From DASZPL01 sp035550315 (lineage in GTDB: Bacteria; Actinomycetota; Actinomycetes; JAFAQI01): a stretch of 14,256 nt of DNA. The notes under the pieces are model-generated. The model saw only the letters and a program-made list of their open reading frames with translations. It ran no database searches and was not told where the DNA came from. Of this stretch, positions 1-7,410 are shown one piece after another. A program made the translations under genes and the position numbers. Each line of letters begins with the position of its first letter. The stretch's first letter is position 1. The stretch is taken from positions 1 to 14,256 of the forward strand of contig DASZPL010000010.1 of NCBI GenBank assembly GCA_035550315.1, written 5' to 3'.

Positions 1-1960
1 AGCGCAGCCAGACGGACACCGACGCGTCGGGCGCGTGCTTGCACGCGTTGGTGAGCGCCTCGAGTGCGACGAAGTACAGCGCCGCCTCGACCTCGCGCTC
101 GAGCCGCTGGTCGAGCAAGTCGTCGTCGACCCGGAGCTGCACCGACGCCGGCAACCGGGCGGCCTGGGTGCGCAACGCGGCCGGCAGGCCTTGGTCCGCG
201 AGCACGCTCGGGTAGATGCCGCGGCCGAGCTCCTGCAGCGCGAACACCGCGTGCTCCGCCTCCGCCGCGAGCCCGGCGAGCTGCGGCGAGTCCGCGGCGG
301 CGCGGTGCAGCCGCGCGGCGAGGGTGACGAGCTGCTGCTGTACGCCGTCGTGCAAGTTGCGCTCGATCCGACGACGCTCGCTGTCCTGGGCGGTGACCAG
401 CCGCTGCCGCGAGCGCGTCAGCTCGGCCGCCTGCGCCTCGATGAACGTCAGCCGCTCCCGCAACTCGGCTTCGAGTCGCAGGTTGCGCAACCGCATCGCG
501 CACTCGCGCGCGAGCAGTTCCAGTAGTTCGAAGTCGGGCGCCCGCAACCGGTCACCACGGCGACCGCCGGACGCGAGCAGGCCGACGAGCTCGTCACTGG
601 CGACGAGGGACACGACGGCCTCGGGCGGTGCCGGCCACAACCCGCCCAGCTCGCCGGTCGGCAGCTCGTCGAGGGGCAGCACCAGTGCGGCGTACAGCTG
701 CTCGACGGTGCTCGCCGAAACGGCGGCGCCGTCGCCACCCGACCCGCCGGTGACACCCAGCGGCCGGAGCCTTCCGCCGGTCGGCGACGGCAGGTAGAGC
801 CAGACACCGGCCCACTCGACGTGCAGGCAGCTGCGGACGGCGTTCGCGACCAGCGGCCCGATCCGGTCGAGATCGGCGGCCCTGACCGTCTCCCAGAATC
901 CCGAGAGCAGCACGTAGGGCCGGGCGCGATGACGGTAGACCAGTCGCTCCGCCGTCGTGTCGAGCCATCGGCGCGCGGGGTGGAACACGACCGTCACCAG
1001 CAGCGCGATCGCGACCGCCGCGCCGGCACCACCGCCGCCGACCAGCAGGCCCGCCGCGAGCGCCGGCACGATGAACAGCGCCGAGAGCACCGCCCAGACC
1101 ACGCCGTGCACCAGCGCCCGGGAGATGACGAGGTCGATCTCCCACAGTCGGTAGCGCAGGATGGCGACCGTTGCGGCCACCATCGGCACCGGCTGGGTCA
1201 CGATGTTGAGGGCGAGGCTCGCGTCGCTGAGTGCGCCGTGCTGGTCGTACAGGAAGATGCTGAGGAACTGGCCGACGACGGTGACGCCGCCGCCCCACAG
1301 GAACCATCGAACCTGCTCGCGCAGCACGGCGTCGCCGCGGCGATAGCGCTGCACCAGGGCCACGAGAGCGATCAGCGGGAACAGCAACAGCACCGGCGGC
1401 GACATTTGCGTCGCCGTCGACCAGGAACCGGCAAGCGGGCCGGCGGCCCCCGGGGGCACCGCGGTGTGGCTGTAGAACTCGAAGATCCGATCCGGTGATC
1501 CGAGCAGCCACACCAGTACGGCGACGGTCGCCGACACCACGACCGAGGCGACGAAGAATCGCCGCCAGCCGCGGTGGCTGAACCGCCCGTCGGGGAACCA
1601 GAGGATGAACAGCGCCCACCCGGCGATCAGCACCTGGGTGGCGGAGACGGTCGCGAACGCGGCCTGCGCGGCCAGCCGGGGGATCGGGTGCGCCGCGCCG
1701 AAGTCGAGGGCACCCGCGGCCAAGCTCCCGACGCCGAAGCCCAGGCTCACCACCAGCATCAACGGGGCGAACCGCAGCCCGGGACGTTTGGCCGCGATCA
1801 GCGCGCCGAGCGGGCCGACCGAGGCGGCGAGCACGTCCGGTGCCAGGCTCCGGACGCGGATGCCGCCGGAGGCCAGCTGCAGCGCGAGCGCGCCGGCGAG
1901 CAGCGCGGCCAGGGTCAGCAGCAGCAAGGCAATCCGCCAACGACCCCCGCTCGCGCTCAC
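1..1960 (-). CDS. Membrane sensor histidine kinase (HisKA_3/NarL-LiaS-DesK class), 3' end missing
   Basis: Two-component sensor that should autophosphorylate and pass phosphate to a NarL-type response regulator; its gene is probably just beyond the left edge. 653 codons are visible. Residues 1-330 are strongly hydrophobic with about eight membrane segments, ending in RYRLWEID (about 269-276), a motif typical of actinobacterial kinases of this class, then a last helical pair. Residues about 360-490 look like a GAF-type domain, followed by a helical linker (about 490-530). The dimerisation/phospho-acceptor helix is clear: RRRIERNLHDGVQQQL, with His537 as the phosphorylated residue. The ATPase domain has begun (N-box EALTNACKHA, Asn638) but its G boxes lie outside the window. 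The start is the GTG at 1960, chosen because a membrane segment follows at once and a promoter-like pair lies directly upstream with no room for a Shine-Dalgarno site. The ligand is unknown. It is divergent from a membrane protein/MmpL operon, which may be its target. Confidence 0.9.
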   Translation of the reverse strand, partial: MSASGGRWRIALLLLTLAALLAGALALQLASGGIRVRSLAPDVLAASVGPLGALIAAKRPGLRFAPLMLVVSLGFGVGSLAAGALDFGAAHPIPRLAAQAAFATVSATQVLIAGWALFILWFPDGRFSHRGWRRFFVASVVVSATVAVLVWLLGSPDRIFEFYSHTAVPPGAAGPLAGSWSTATQMSPPVLLLFPLIALVALVQRYRRGDAVLREQVRWFLWGGGVTVVGQFLSIFLYDQHGALSDASLALNIVTQPVPMVAATVAILRYRLWEIDLVISRALVHGVVWAVLSALFIVPALAAGLLVGGGGAGAAVAIALLVTVVFHPARRWLDTTAERLVYRHRARPYVLLSGFWETVRAADLDRIGPLVANAVRSCLHVEWAGVWLYLPSPTGGRLRPLGVTGGSGGDGAAVSASTVEQLYAALVLPLDELPTGELGGLWPAPPEAVVSLVASDELVGLLASGGRRGDRLRAPDFELLELLARECAMRLRNLRLEAELRERLTFIEAQAAELTRSRQRLVTAQDSERRRIERNLHDGVQQQLVTLAARLHRAAADSPQLAGLAAEAEHAVFALQELGRGIYPSVLADQGLPAALRTQAARLPASVQLRVDDDLLDQRLEREVEAALYFVALEALTNACKHAPDASVSVWLR

Positions 1961-1967
1961 CCTTGCG

Positions 1968-1996
1968 ATCGTGAGCGGTCGGCTCTGACCGGTCAA
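1968..1996 (-). promoter_or_regulatory. Putative promoter of the histidine kinase, leaderless layout
   Basis: Read on the minus strand: TTGACC (1996-1991, five of six bases of the -35 consensus), a 17-nt spacer, then CACGAT (1973-1968, matching the A, A and T of the -10 consensus). Seven nucleotides separate the -10 from the GTG at 1960, so transcription would begin at or within a base of the start codon. The -35 and spacing are good; the -10 is imperfect. Only transcript 5'-end mapping would settle it. Confidence 0.45.
1986..1995. repeat. 10-bp perfect palindrome on the -35 box
   Basis: TGACCGGTCA is a perfect palindrome that covers most of the predicted -35 element of the histidine kinase. 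A dimeric regulator bound here would block or modulate that promoter. A 10-bp palindrome can occur by chance in GC-rich DNA, so only its position makes it notable. Confidence 0.4.
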
Positions 1997-2004
1997 TCCG
2001 GATC

Positions 2005-2087
2005 GCCCCCATCCGCTCCGGGGGCTACCACCAGCAAAGCCGGAGGCTGCCCGGCTTGGCGGCACTCGGCCAGACCGGAAGCCTGGC
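2005..2087. other. Three short hairpins in the divergent gap
   Basis: Three inverted repeats sit in a row: GCCCCC/GGGGGC (2005-2010/2020-2025), AAGCCGG/CCGGCTT (2037-2043/2051-2057) and GCCAG/CTGGC (2069-2073/2083-2087). Loops are 9, 7 and 9 nt and the hairpins are about 11 nt apart. They could form a structured leader for the plus-strand operon or a protein-binding region. No known riboswitch consensus was recognised and there is no T-tract, so this is not a clear terminator. Confidence 0.35.
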
Positions 2088-2115
2088 GACCCGTCACAAC
2101 ACCGACCGAACTTTC

Positions 2116-2122
2116 GGGGAGG
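2116..2122 (+). promoter_or_regulatory. Shine-Dalgarno site that fixes the start at 2128
   Basis: GGGGAGG lies 5 nt before the ATG at 2128. It favours this start over an in-frame start at 2056, which would add 24 residues unlike a membrane protein N-terminus. A small hairpin, CCGA/TCGG (2106-2109/2114-2117), touches its first bases. Confidence 0.75.
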
Positions 2123-2127
2123 ACCTC

Positions 2128-2775
2128 ATGTCTACATCCGCACGGGCGGGTGCCGCTGCCCTCATCGTCGGGCCGCTGCTCGGACTGATCGGGTACGCCG
2201 TCGTGCCGACGGTGTCCGACGACGCCTCCGACGTCGTCCCGGCGCTGCACGCCCACCACGCCGCCATGATCGCCGGTCTGACGCTGCAGACCATCGGAAT
2301 CGCAATTCTGGTCGGCGGCCTCGTCTGGTTGGCCATCCGGCTGGTGCCCGCCGCGCCGCGGCTCGCCACCGTCGCCGGCGTCCTCGGCGTCGCCGGCGCG
2401 CTCGTGGTGATCTTCGAGAACGGGCTGCTCGCGGCAGCGCCACCGCTGGTCAGCGGTCTCGACGGCGGCCACGCGACGACCGCGGTCGACCAGGTCAGCA
2501 ACAGCGCCGCGGCCGGGCTGGATCCGGTCGGCGTGGCGCTGGCCATCGGCATCGCCGCCCTCGGCTTCGCGGCGGTCAAGGCCGGCGCGCCCCGGTGGAT
2601 CGCGCCCGTGCTGACCGCGGCCGCGCTGGTGCAGACGGTGGGCTTCGCCGCCGCCGCGCGACCGCTCGTGCTGGTGGGCTTCGCCGCCCTGGTCGTGCTG
2701 TTCGGACTGATCGTCCGCGCCCTGCAGACCAGCGTGACGCCGGAGCCAGTGCGCCAGCCGGCGATGGTCGCCTGA
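2128..2775 (+). CDS. Small polytopic membrane protein of unknown function
   Basis: 215 residues, nearly all hydrophobic. Five to six membrane segments are visible: about 5-25, 48-72, 76-100, 130-150 and a long final region (about 155-205) that can hold two. There is no cleavable signal, no catalytic motif and no charged cluster pointing to a known transporter or enzyme. The C-terminus is a short soluble tail. The strong ribosome binding site ends 5 nt upstream of the ATG. It is the first gene of a likely operon, 36 nt before the MmpL-type transporter, and may serve as its partner or be a general envelope protein. I do not recognise the family; DUF4386-like small membrane proteins have a similar look, but this is only a resemblance. 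Confidence 0.8.
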   Translation: MSTSARAGAAALIVGPLLGLIGYAVVPTVSDDASDVVPALHAHHAAMIAGLTLQTIGIAILVGGLVWLAIRLVPAAPRLATVAGVLGVAGALVVIFENGLLAAAPPLVSGLDGGHATTAVDQVSNSAAAGLDPVGVALAIGIAALGFAAVKAGAPRWIAPVLTAAALVQTVGFAAAARPLVLVGFAALVVLFGLIVRALQTSVTPEPVRQPAMVA

Positions 2776-2811
2776 CCCACCGCACTCTCCGCCAGGCGAG
2801 GGATCCAGGTC

Positions 2812-4926
2812 ATGCGTCGACTCACGGGTTTCGTGCTCCGGCACAAGCTGCTCGTCGTCATCGGCTGGGTCCTGCTGGCCGGCGCCGGCGCGGCGACCGT
2901 CAGCCACACGATCAACCGGCTCACCGACAGCTACGCCATGCCGGGCCTGCCGAGCCAGCAGTCCGACCAGCGCATCCTGCGCCTCTACGGCAACGGCGGG
3001 CAGCAGGAGCCGATCGTGCCGGTGGTCACCGCGCCGGCGGGCCAGACGCTGACGTCGGCCGAGACGCTGGCAACTGCGACCCGGCTGCTGGACTCGGCTC
3101 GGGTGAGCGGCGACATCCGCATCGTCGACTACGCCGACACCCACGACCCGCGCTTCCTGACCAACGACGGTCGGAGCACCTACGCGCTGGTGTTCACGCC
3201 CCGCAACGCGAAACAAGACGGGCTGTCCGCGCTCGACAAGTCGGTCGCCGCGGCGGTGCGCCGCGCCGCGCCGGTCGGCTGGACGGCCAACGTCACCGGG
3301 ATCCGCGAACTGACGAACGCGAAGCCGCCGAAACAGAGCTCCGGCGTCGCGGCCGAAACCATGCTCGGCGGCCTCGGCGCCGTCGTCGTTCTAGTGCTGG
3401 TGTTCGCGAGCCTGCTGGTCGTGCTGCCGCTGCTGGTGGCGGCGGTCTCGATCATGACCGTGTTCCTGTTGATCGGCGGGCTGACTGCGCTCACCGATGT
3501 CAGCTACATCGTCGAGTACCTGGTAGCGCTGATCGGGCTCGGCGTCGCGATCGACTACTCGTTGCTGGTGCTCACGCGATGGCGTGAGGAACGCGCGCGG
3601 GGAGCGACGCCGAACGACGCGGCGGTCGCCGCCATGGCCGGCGCCGGGCGTGCGGTCGTGCTGTCCGGGCTCACGGTCGCGATCGGGCTGCTCGCCCTCG
3701 TCGTACTCAACGTGCCGTTCCTGCGCTCCATCGGGTACGCCGGGATGCTGATCCCGCTGGTGTCGATGGCCGTCGCGGTCACGTTGCTGCCCGTGATGCT
3801 GGCCACCGTCGGGGAGCGGCTGGAGTGGCCGCATGAGAAACAGGAGCGCGACGCGAGTGTCGTCTGGCTGCGGTGGGCGGGGGCAGTGCATCGGCACAAG
3901 GTCGTGGCGGCGGTCGCGGGGCTCGCGGCTCTGGCTGCACTCGCTGCGCCGTTGCTCGGGCTCCGCCTCGGTGAGCCGCGCACCAGCACGTTGTCGCCGC
4001 ACGGGCCGGCTCGGGTCGGCCTCGACACCCTCACCCGGGGTGGTGTGCCGAGCGGCGCGTTGACGCCGGTCGAAGTGCTGGTGCGGGGCACCCCGACGAC
4101 AGTCGAGGCGCGACTGCGCGCGGTGCCGGGCGTCGCGTCGGCCGTCGCGGTCGACGGCGCGCAGCGCGCGGGCACCGCAATCGTCGACGTGCTGCCGACC
4201 GCCGAGGCCGGCCAGCGCGCGGGGCATACGACGATCGGTCGCATTCGCGCGGCGGTTGCGCACACGCCGGCCGTCCTCGGGGTGGCCGGTGCCGGGCCGT
4301 CGACCATCGACGCCGTCCACGCGATCTACGGCAAGTTCCCGCTGATGCTCGCCCTGATCGCGATCGTGACGTTCCTGCTGCTCGCCCGGGCGTTGCGCTC
4401 GATCGCGCTCGCCGTCAAGGCGGTGCTGCTGAACCTGCTGTCGGTCGGCGCGGCCTACGGCGTCCTCGTCATGGTCTGGCAGTGGGGCTGGGGCAGCGAC
4501 GCGGTGTGGGGCGTCAGCTCGACCGGCGCGGTCACGTTCTGGGTGCCGGTCTTCGTGTTCGCGTTCCTGTTCGGGTTGTCGATGGACTACGAGGTGTTCA
4601 TCCTGACCCGGATCCGCGAGGAGTACGACCGCACCGGCTCGACCGCGCGCGCCACCGTCGAGGGGGTCGCCCGCACCGGCCGGCTGGTGACCAGCGCCGC
4701 TTGCATCCTCGCCTTCGCGTTCCTCGCGATGTCGACCGGACCGCAGACCGACATCAAGATCCTCGCCACGGGCCTCGGCGCCGGCATCCTGGTCGACGCG
4801 TTCATCGTGCGCACCCTCGTGGTGCCGGCGCTGGTTGCCGTCCTCGGCCGGTGGAACTGGTGGTTGCCGGCGAAAGCGGCGCGGTTGCTGCGGGTGCCGG
4901 TTGCCGTGGGATCGTTCGGGGCGTGA
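2812..4926 (+). CDS. MmpL/MMPL-family RND transporter
   Basis: Predicted proton-driven exporter of the cytoplasmic membrane, of the family that moves lipids, siderophores or drugs in actinobacteria. 704 residues, the usual size for the shorter actinobacterial members. It has the duplicated RND layout: a first membrane helix (about 13-35), an extracytoplasmic loop (about 40-180), helices 2-6 (about 185-340), a second helix 7 and loop (about 360-500), and helices 8-12 (about 505-690). The paired Asp-Tyr motifs that carry protons in MmpL proteins are both present: GVAIDYSLLVLTRW (Asp248-Tyr249) and GLSMDYEVFILTRIREE (Asp592-Tyr593). The N-terminus MRRLTGFVLRHK and the PGLPSQQS segment after the first helix are typical. 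The substrate cannot be read from the sequence. Its stop overlaps the GTG of a thioesterase gene, suggesting translational coupling and hinting at a lipid substrate. Confidence 0.93.
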   Translation: MRRLTGFVLRHKLLVVIGWVLLAGAGAATVSHTINRLTDSYAMPGLPSQQSDQRILRLYGNGGQQEPIVPVVTAPAGQTLTSAETLATATRLLDSARVSGDIRIVDYADTHDPRFLTNDGRSTYALVFTPRNAKQDGLSALDKSVAAAVRRAAPVGWTANVTGIRELTNAKPPKQSSGVAAETMLGGLGAVVVLVLVFASLLVVLPLLVAAVSIMTVFLLIGGLTALTDVSYIVEYLVALIGLGVAIDYSLLVLTRWREERARGATPNDAAVAAMAGAGRAVVLSGLTVAIGLLALVVLNVPFLRSIGYAGMLIPLVSMAVAVTLLPVMLATVGERLEWPHEKQERDASVVWLRWAGAVHRHKVVAAVAGLAALAALAAPLLGLRLGEPRTSTLSPHGPARVGLDTLTRGGVPSGALTPVEVLVRGTPTTVEARLRAVPGVASAVAVDGAQRAGTAIVDVLPTAEAGQRAGHTTIGRIRAAVAHTPAVLGVAGAGPSTIDAVHAIYGKFPLMLALIAIVTFLLLARALRSIALAVKAVLLNLLSVGAAYGVLVMVWQWGWGSDAVWGVSSTGAVTFWVPVFVFAFLFGLSMDYEVFILTRIREEYDRTGSTARATVEGVARTGRLVTSAACILAFAFLAMSTGPQTDIKILATGLGAGILVDAFIVRTLVVPALVAVLGRWNWWLPAKAARLLRVPVAVGSFGA

Positions 4927-5360
4927 GCGAACCGACGCTGTCGGAGGAGGAGCAGCAGCGGCGCCGGACGGCGGTCGCGGAGCTGATGCCGGCGACGCCG
5001 TACCTCGCGAGCCTGGGCGTGGTGATCGAGCGCTACGAGCCCGATGACGTGACGCTGCGGCTGCCGTTTCGTGCCGACCTGACCAACGACGGCACCTACT
5101 ACCACGGCGGTGTCATCGCCACGCTGATCGATACGGCCGGTGCCGCCGCGGCCTGGTCGAACCACGACTTCAACAAGGGCGCGCGTGCGTCGACAGTCGC
5201 GATGTCGATCCAGTACGTCGGTGCCGCGAAGCAGTCGGACCTGCTCTGCCATGCGCGCGCCGTGCGGCGCGGCAAGGAGCTGACGTTCACGGAGATCACC
5301 GCCACCGACGCGGCCGGCGCCGTGGTGGCGCACGGGGTGCAGACCTACCGGATTGTCTAG
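4923..5360 (+). CDS. PaaI-family hotdog thioesterase
   Basis: 145-residue single hotdog-fold protein expected to hydrolyse acyl- or aryl-CoA thioesters in the cytoplasm. The family signature is seen as YYHGGVIATLIDTAGAAAA: His61-Gly62-Gly63, then Asp70, which has the spacing of the catalytic Asp in PaaI enzymes. The C-terminal strand pair KELTFTEITATDAAG and VVAHGVQTYRIV completes the fold, and the length is normal. The start is the GTG at 4923, whose last two bases lie in the TGA stop of the MmpL gene (GTGA overlap), so the two are probably translationally coupled. No convincing Shine-Dalgarno site is seen. The stop shares the CTAG at 5357-5360 with the oppositely transcribed kinase gene. 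The acyl substrate is unknown; the coupling suggests a lipid handled by the exporter. Confidence 0.9.
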   Translation: MSEPTLSEEEQQRRRTAVAELMPATPYLASLGVVIERYEPDDVTLRLPFRADLTNDGTYYHGGVIATLIDTAGAAAAWSNHDFNKGARASTVAMSIQYVGAAKQSDLLCHARAVRRGKELTFTEITATDAAGAVVAHGVQTYRIV

Positions 5361-7333
5361 GCCGGTGGCTGGTTCCACTCGATCCAGCCGAGGCCCCGCC
5401 GGCCGTCGGCCGCGACGTAGCGTCCGGCGGCGCGCGGGAACCGGCCGACCCGGCCGTCCGGCGCGGTCAGCAGGATCGGCCCGAACGCGATCGGTTCGAC
5501 GTCGAGGACCAGGTCGTCGGCGGTGACGGTCGCGCGCTTCGCGAAACCGAGGTCGTCGAGATCTTCGGTGACCTGACCGACCTTGACCGGCAGCAGCTCG
5601 CCGTCGCGCTGCACGTAACCGGGCGTCACCGTCATGCCGTCGAGTCGCACCTCGGTGAGATGCACGCGGGTGCCGTCCTCGAGATGGGCCGACATCCAGC
5701 ACCAGCCGAACGTCCACCAGTCGCGCACGCCCCAGGAGTGGTCGCGCTGCCCCGGGCCGTCGAGCCGCAGCAGCTCGCCGTCGATGGTCACCGTGCCGGT
5801 GACCGCGCACGGGATCTCGTAGCGCGTCGTGACGGCGTACTGGTAGGGCGTCCCCTCGGTCGTCCAGGTCAGGTCGACGGCGACGTCGACCGGCTCGCCG
5901 GGCTTGCCGTCGTACACGTCGGCGGCGCTGGCATAGCGGACCGCCGCCATCGTGCCGGTCGCGGTAAAGCAGCGCAGGTCGCCGTCGACGGCCAACGCGA
6001 CGTCGACGCCGTCGGTTCTGATCGCCAGCCCGTCGGCCGGCACTGCCAGGTCGGTGCGGTCACAGAGCACCGGCGGGCGGTCCGGCCCGACGACCGCGAC
6101 GTGCCACCACGCCTGACCCAGGTTCGGGTAGAGCCCGAGCCGCAGGTACGCCGCGACCGACCCGTCCGGTGCGACGACGTCGGCGTACCAGGACTCGTTC
6201 CACAACTCCTCGCCGGTCGGTGCGTGCCGGCCCTCGTCCGCCACGGCGACGGCGTAGCTCGGTGAGGAGTCCGAGGGCAACAACGCCTCGGCGTCGACGT
6301 CGAGCACGTGCTGCGCATGGCGACGGAACATCTCGGCGAACATCGCGTCGCCGCGCTCGGTCTGCACGACGAGGATCGCCGAAGCGAACGCCATCACCAC
6401 GCCGCCGAACGACGACAGCCGCACGTCGTGCTCGAGCTGGTCGCGGGAGTAGCCAGTGACGCCGTGCTCGACGAGCGCGTCGTGGTAGACGTCGAGCAGC
6501 TTCGCTGCGTGGCTGCGCCGATCCGCCGCCGCCAGGCTGCCGCCGATGAAGTAGGACACGTCGCTGGCCGGCGCTCCCCAGCTTGCGGTCTGCCAGTCGA
6601 CGATCGTCGGCGCTGGATCGCCGTCGCGGAACAGCATGTTGTCGAGCCGGTAGTCGCCGTGGATCAGGGTCCGTGGGCCGTCGTACTGGCCCAGGATCGT
6701 CGCGATCCGCGGCACGATCCGCTCCACTAACGCGCGGTGCTCGGCCTCGAGGTACGGCGCGAACCGCTCGAGGAACGACGGCGCGAGCATGCTGATGATG
6801 CCGGTGAGCTGCGCCGTCGAGTCCGGCGTCTGCCGGTTCAGCCACTCGTGCGCCGCGTAGCTGCCGTCCTCCCACGCCGACGCGTGCAACGCCGCCAACC
6901 GCCGCAGCGCCGCCGCCGCGGTCTCGGCGTCGCATCCGGCGATGTCGTCGCCGGGCCGGCAGGGTGCGACATCCTCCAGCAGCAACGTGAACAAGTCGGT
7001 CTCGGGGTCGCGCGCGGCGTACAGCGAGCGCGGCACGCCGGGCAGTGGCGGCAACGTGGCGTAGATCGCCACCTCGATCTCGTAACACCGGGCGATGGCG
7101 CTGGCCGCGCGGCTCTTCTCATCCGACGAGGCGAACTTCCCGACGATGCTGTCGGGCCCGGCGCCTTGCGGCTCGTAGCGCAAGTCGATGCGCACCGTGT
7201 CGGACATCTGGCCGGTGCCGATGAGGCTTGGTGTGAAGCCGGTGACCCGCGCGCCGTCCGGCAACGGCAACGCCTCGGTGAGCCATGTCTCGGTGAGGTC
7301 GGCGGGAGACTCCAGGACCGGCGGGTGGGCCAT
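5357..7333 (-). CDS. Two-domain protein: APH/ecdysteroid-kinase-like phosphotransferase fused to a CrtC/AttH-like domain
   Basis: 658 residues. Residues about 1-350 are a small-molecule kinase of the APH fold: glycine loop GTGQMSDTVRI (39-49), candidate ATP-binding Lys66 in IVGKF, a helix-C glutamate (Glu85 or Glu87), the catalytic loop HGDYRLDN (Asp227, Asn232) and metal-binding Asp246 in IVDWQT. Residues about 355-658 are a beta-rich domain holding GQRDHSWGVRDWW (528-540) and GWCWMSAHLEDGTRVHL (543-559). This is the pattern of CrtC (hydroxyneurosporene hydratase/dehydratase) and AttH-like lipocalin folds; Pfam also has DUF7064/7065-type domains in such proteins. The kinase should phosphorylate a hydroxyl on a small molecule or acyl-CoA; the second domain may bind or dehydrate it. 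The start is the ATG at 7333, giving the normal kinase N-terminus; 7375 (ATG) or 7396 (TTG) would only add an unlikely tail. It is divergent from a P450 and tail to tail with a thioesterase. Confidence 0.85.
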   Translation of the reverse strand: MAHPPVLESPADLTETWLTEALPLPDGARVTGFTPSLIGTGQMSDTVRIDLRYEPQGAGPDSIVGKFASSDEKSRAASAIARCYEIEVAIYATLPPLPGVPRSLYAARDPETDLFTLLLEDVAPCRPGDDIAGCDAETAAAALRRLAALHASAWEDGSYAAHEWLNRQTPDSTAQLTGIISMLAPSFLERFAPYLEAEHRALVERIVPRIATILGQYDGPRTLIHGDYRLDNMLFRDGDPAPTIVDWQTASWGAPASDVSYFIGGSLAAADRRSHAAKLLDVYHDALVEHGVTGYSRDQLEHDVRLSSFGGVVMAFASAILVVQTERGDAMFAEMFRRHAQHVLDVDAEALLPSDSSPSYAVAVADEGRHAPTGEELWNESWYADVVAPDGSVAAYLRLGLYPNLGQAWWHVAVVGPDRPPVLCDRTDLAVPADGLAIRTDGVDVALAVDGDLRCFTATGTMAAVRYASAADVYDGKPGEPVDVAVDLTWTTEGTPYQYAVTTRYEIPCAVTGTVTIDGELLRLDGPGQRDHSWGVRDWWTFGWCWMSAHLEDGTRVHLTEVRLDGMTVTPGYVQRDGELLPVKVGQVTEDLDDLGFAKRATVTADDLVLDVEPIAFGPILLTAPDGRVGRFPRAAGRYVAADGRRGLGWIEWNQPPA

Positions 7334-7369
7334 CCGCCGATCTTTGCATCGCGCCTCGACGGCAGCCAC

Positions 7370-7375
7370 TAGCAT
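7370..7375 (+). promoter_or_regulatory. Possible -10 element of the P450 gene
   Basis: TAGCAT fits the actinobacterial TANNNT -10 pattern and lies 35 nt before the GTG at 7411, leaving a leader with room for the Shine-Dalgarno site. The only -35-like word nearby (TTGCAT, 7344-7349) is too far at 20 nt, so support is modest. The whole 77-bp gap (7334-7410) must hold the promoters of both divergent genes. Confidence 0.35.
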
Positions 7376-7398
7376 CCGAACCGACCGGAGCGTCAACC

Positions 7399-7405
7399 GA
7401 GGAGG
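7399..7405 (+). promoter_or_regulatory. Strong Shine-Dalgarno site of the P450 gene
   Basis: GAGGAGG lies 5 nt before the GTG at 7411. It fixes this start and marks the P450 as efficiently translated, unlike the leaderless-looking genes elsewhere in the window. Confidence 0.8.
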
Positions 7406-7410
7406 TTGCG

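Noticed and set aside
594..2012. Long minus-strand open frame (about 470 codons)
   Set aside because: It is a shifted frame of the histidine kinase. Its translation is Arg/Ala/Gly-rich without domains, while the other frame shows the phospho-acceptor motif and membrane helices.
1993..3216. Long minus-strand open frame opposite the membrane protein and MmpL start
   Set aside because: Low-complexity, polar, GC-driven translation with no motif; the plus strand carries clear membrane proteins in the same DNA.
4587..5810. Minus-strand open frame across the thioesterase and kinase tail
   Set aside because: Arg-rich translation and opposed by motif-bearing genes on both strands.
6060..7088. Minus-strand alternative frame inside the kinase gene
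   Set aside because: Shadow of the kinase frame that holds HGDYRLDN and IVDWQT.
7334..7396. Earlier starts (7375 ATG, 7396 TTG) for the kinase fusion
   Set aside because: They add a basic tail unlike family N-termini and would take up almost the whole divergent promoter gap.
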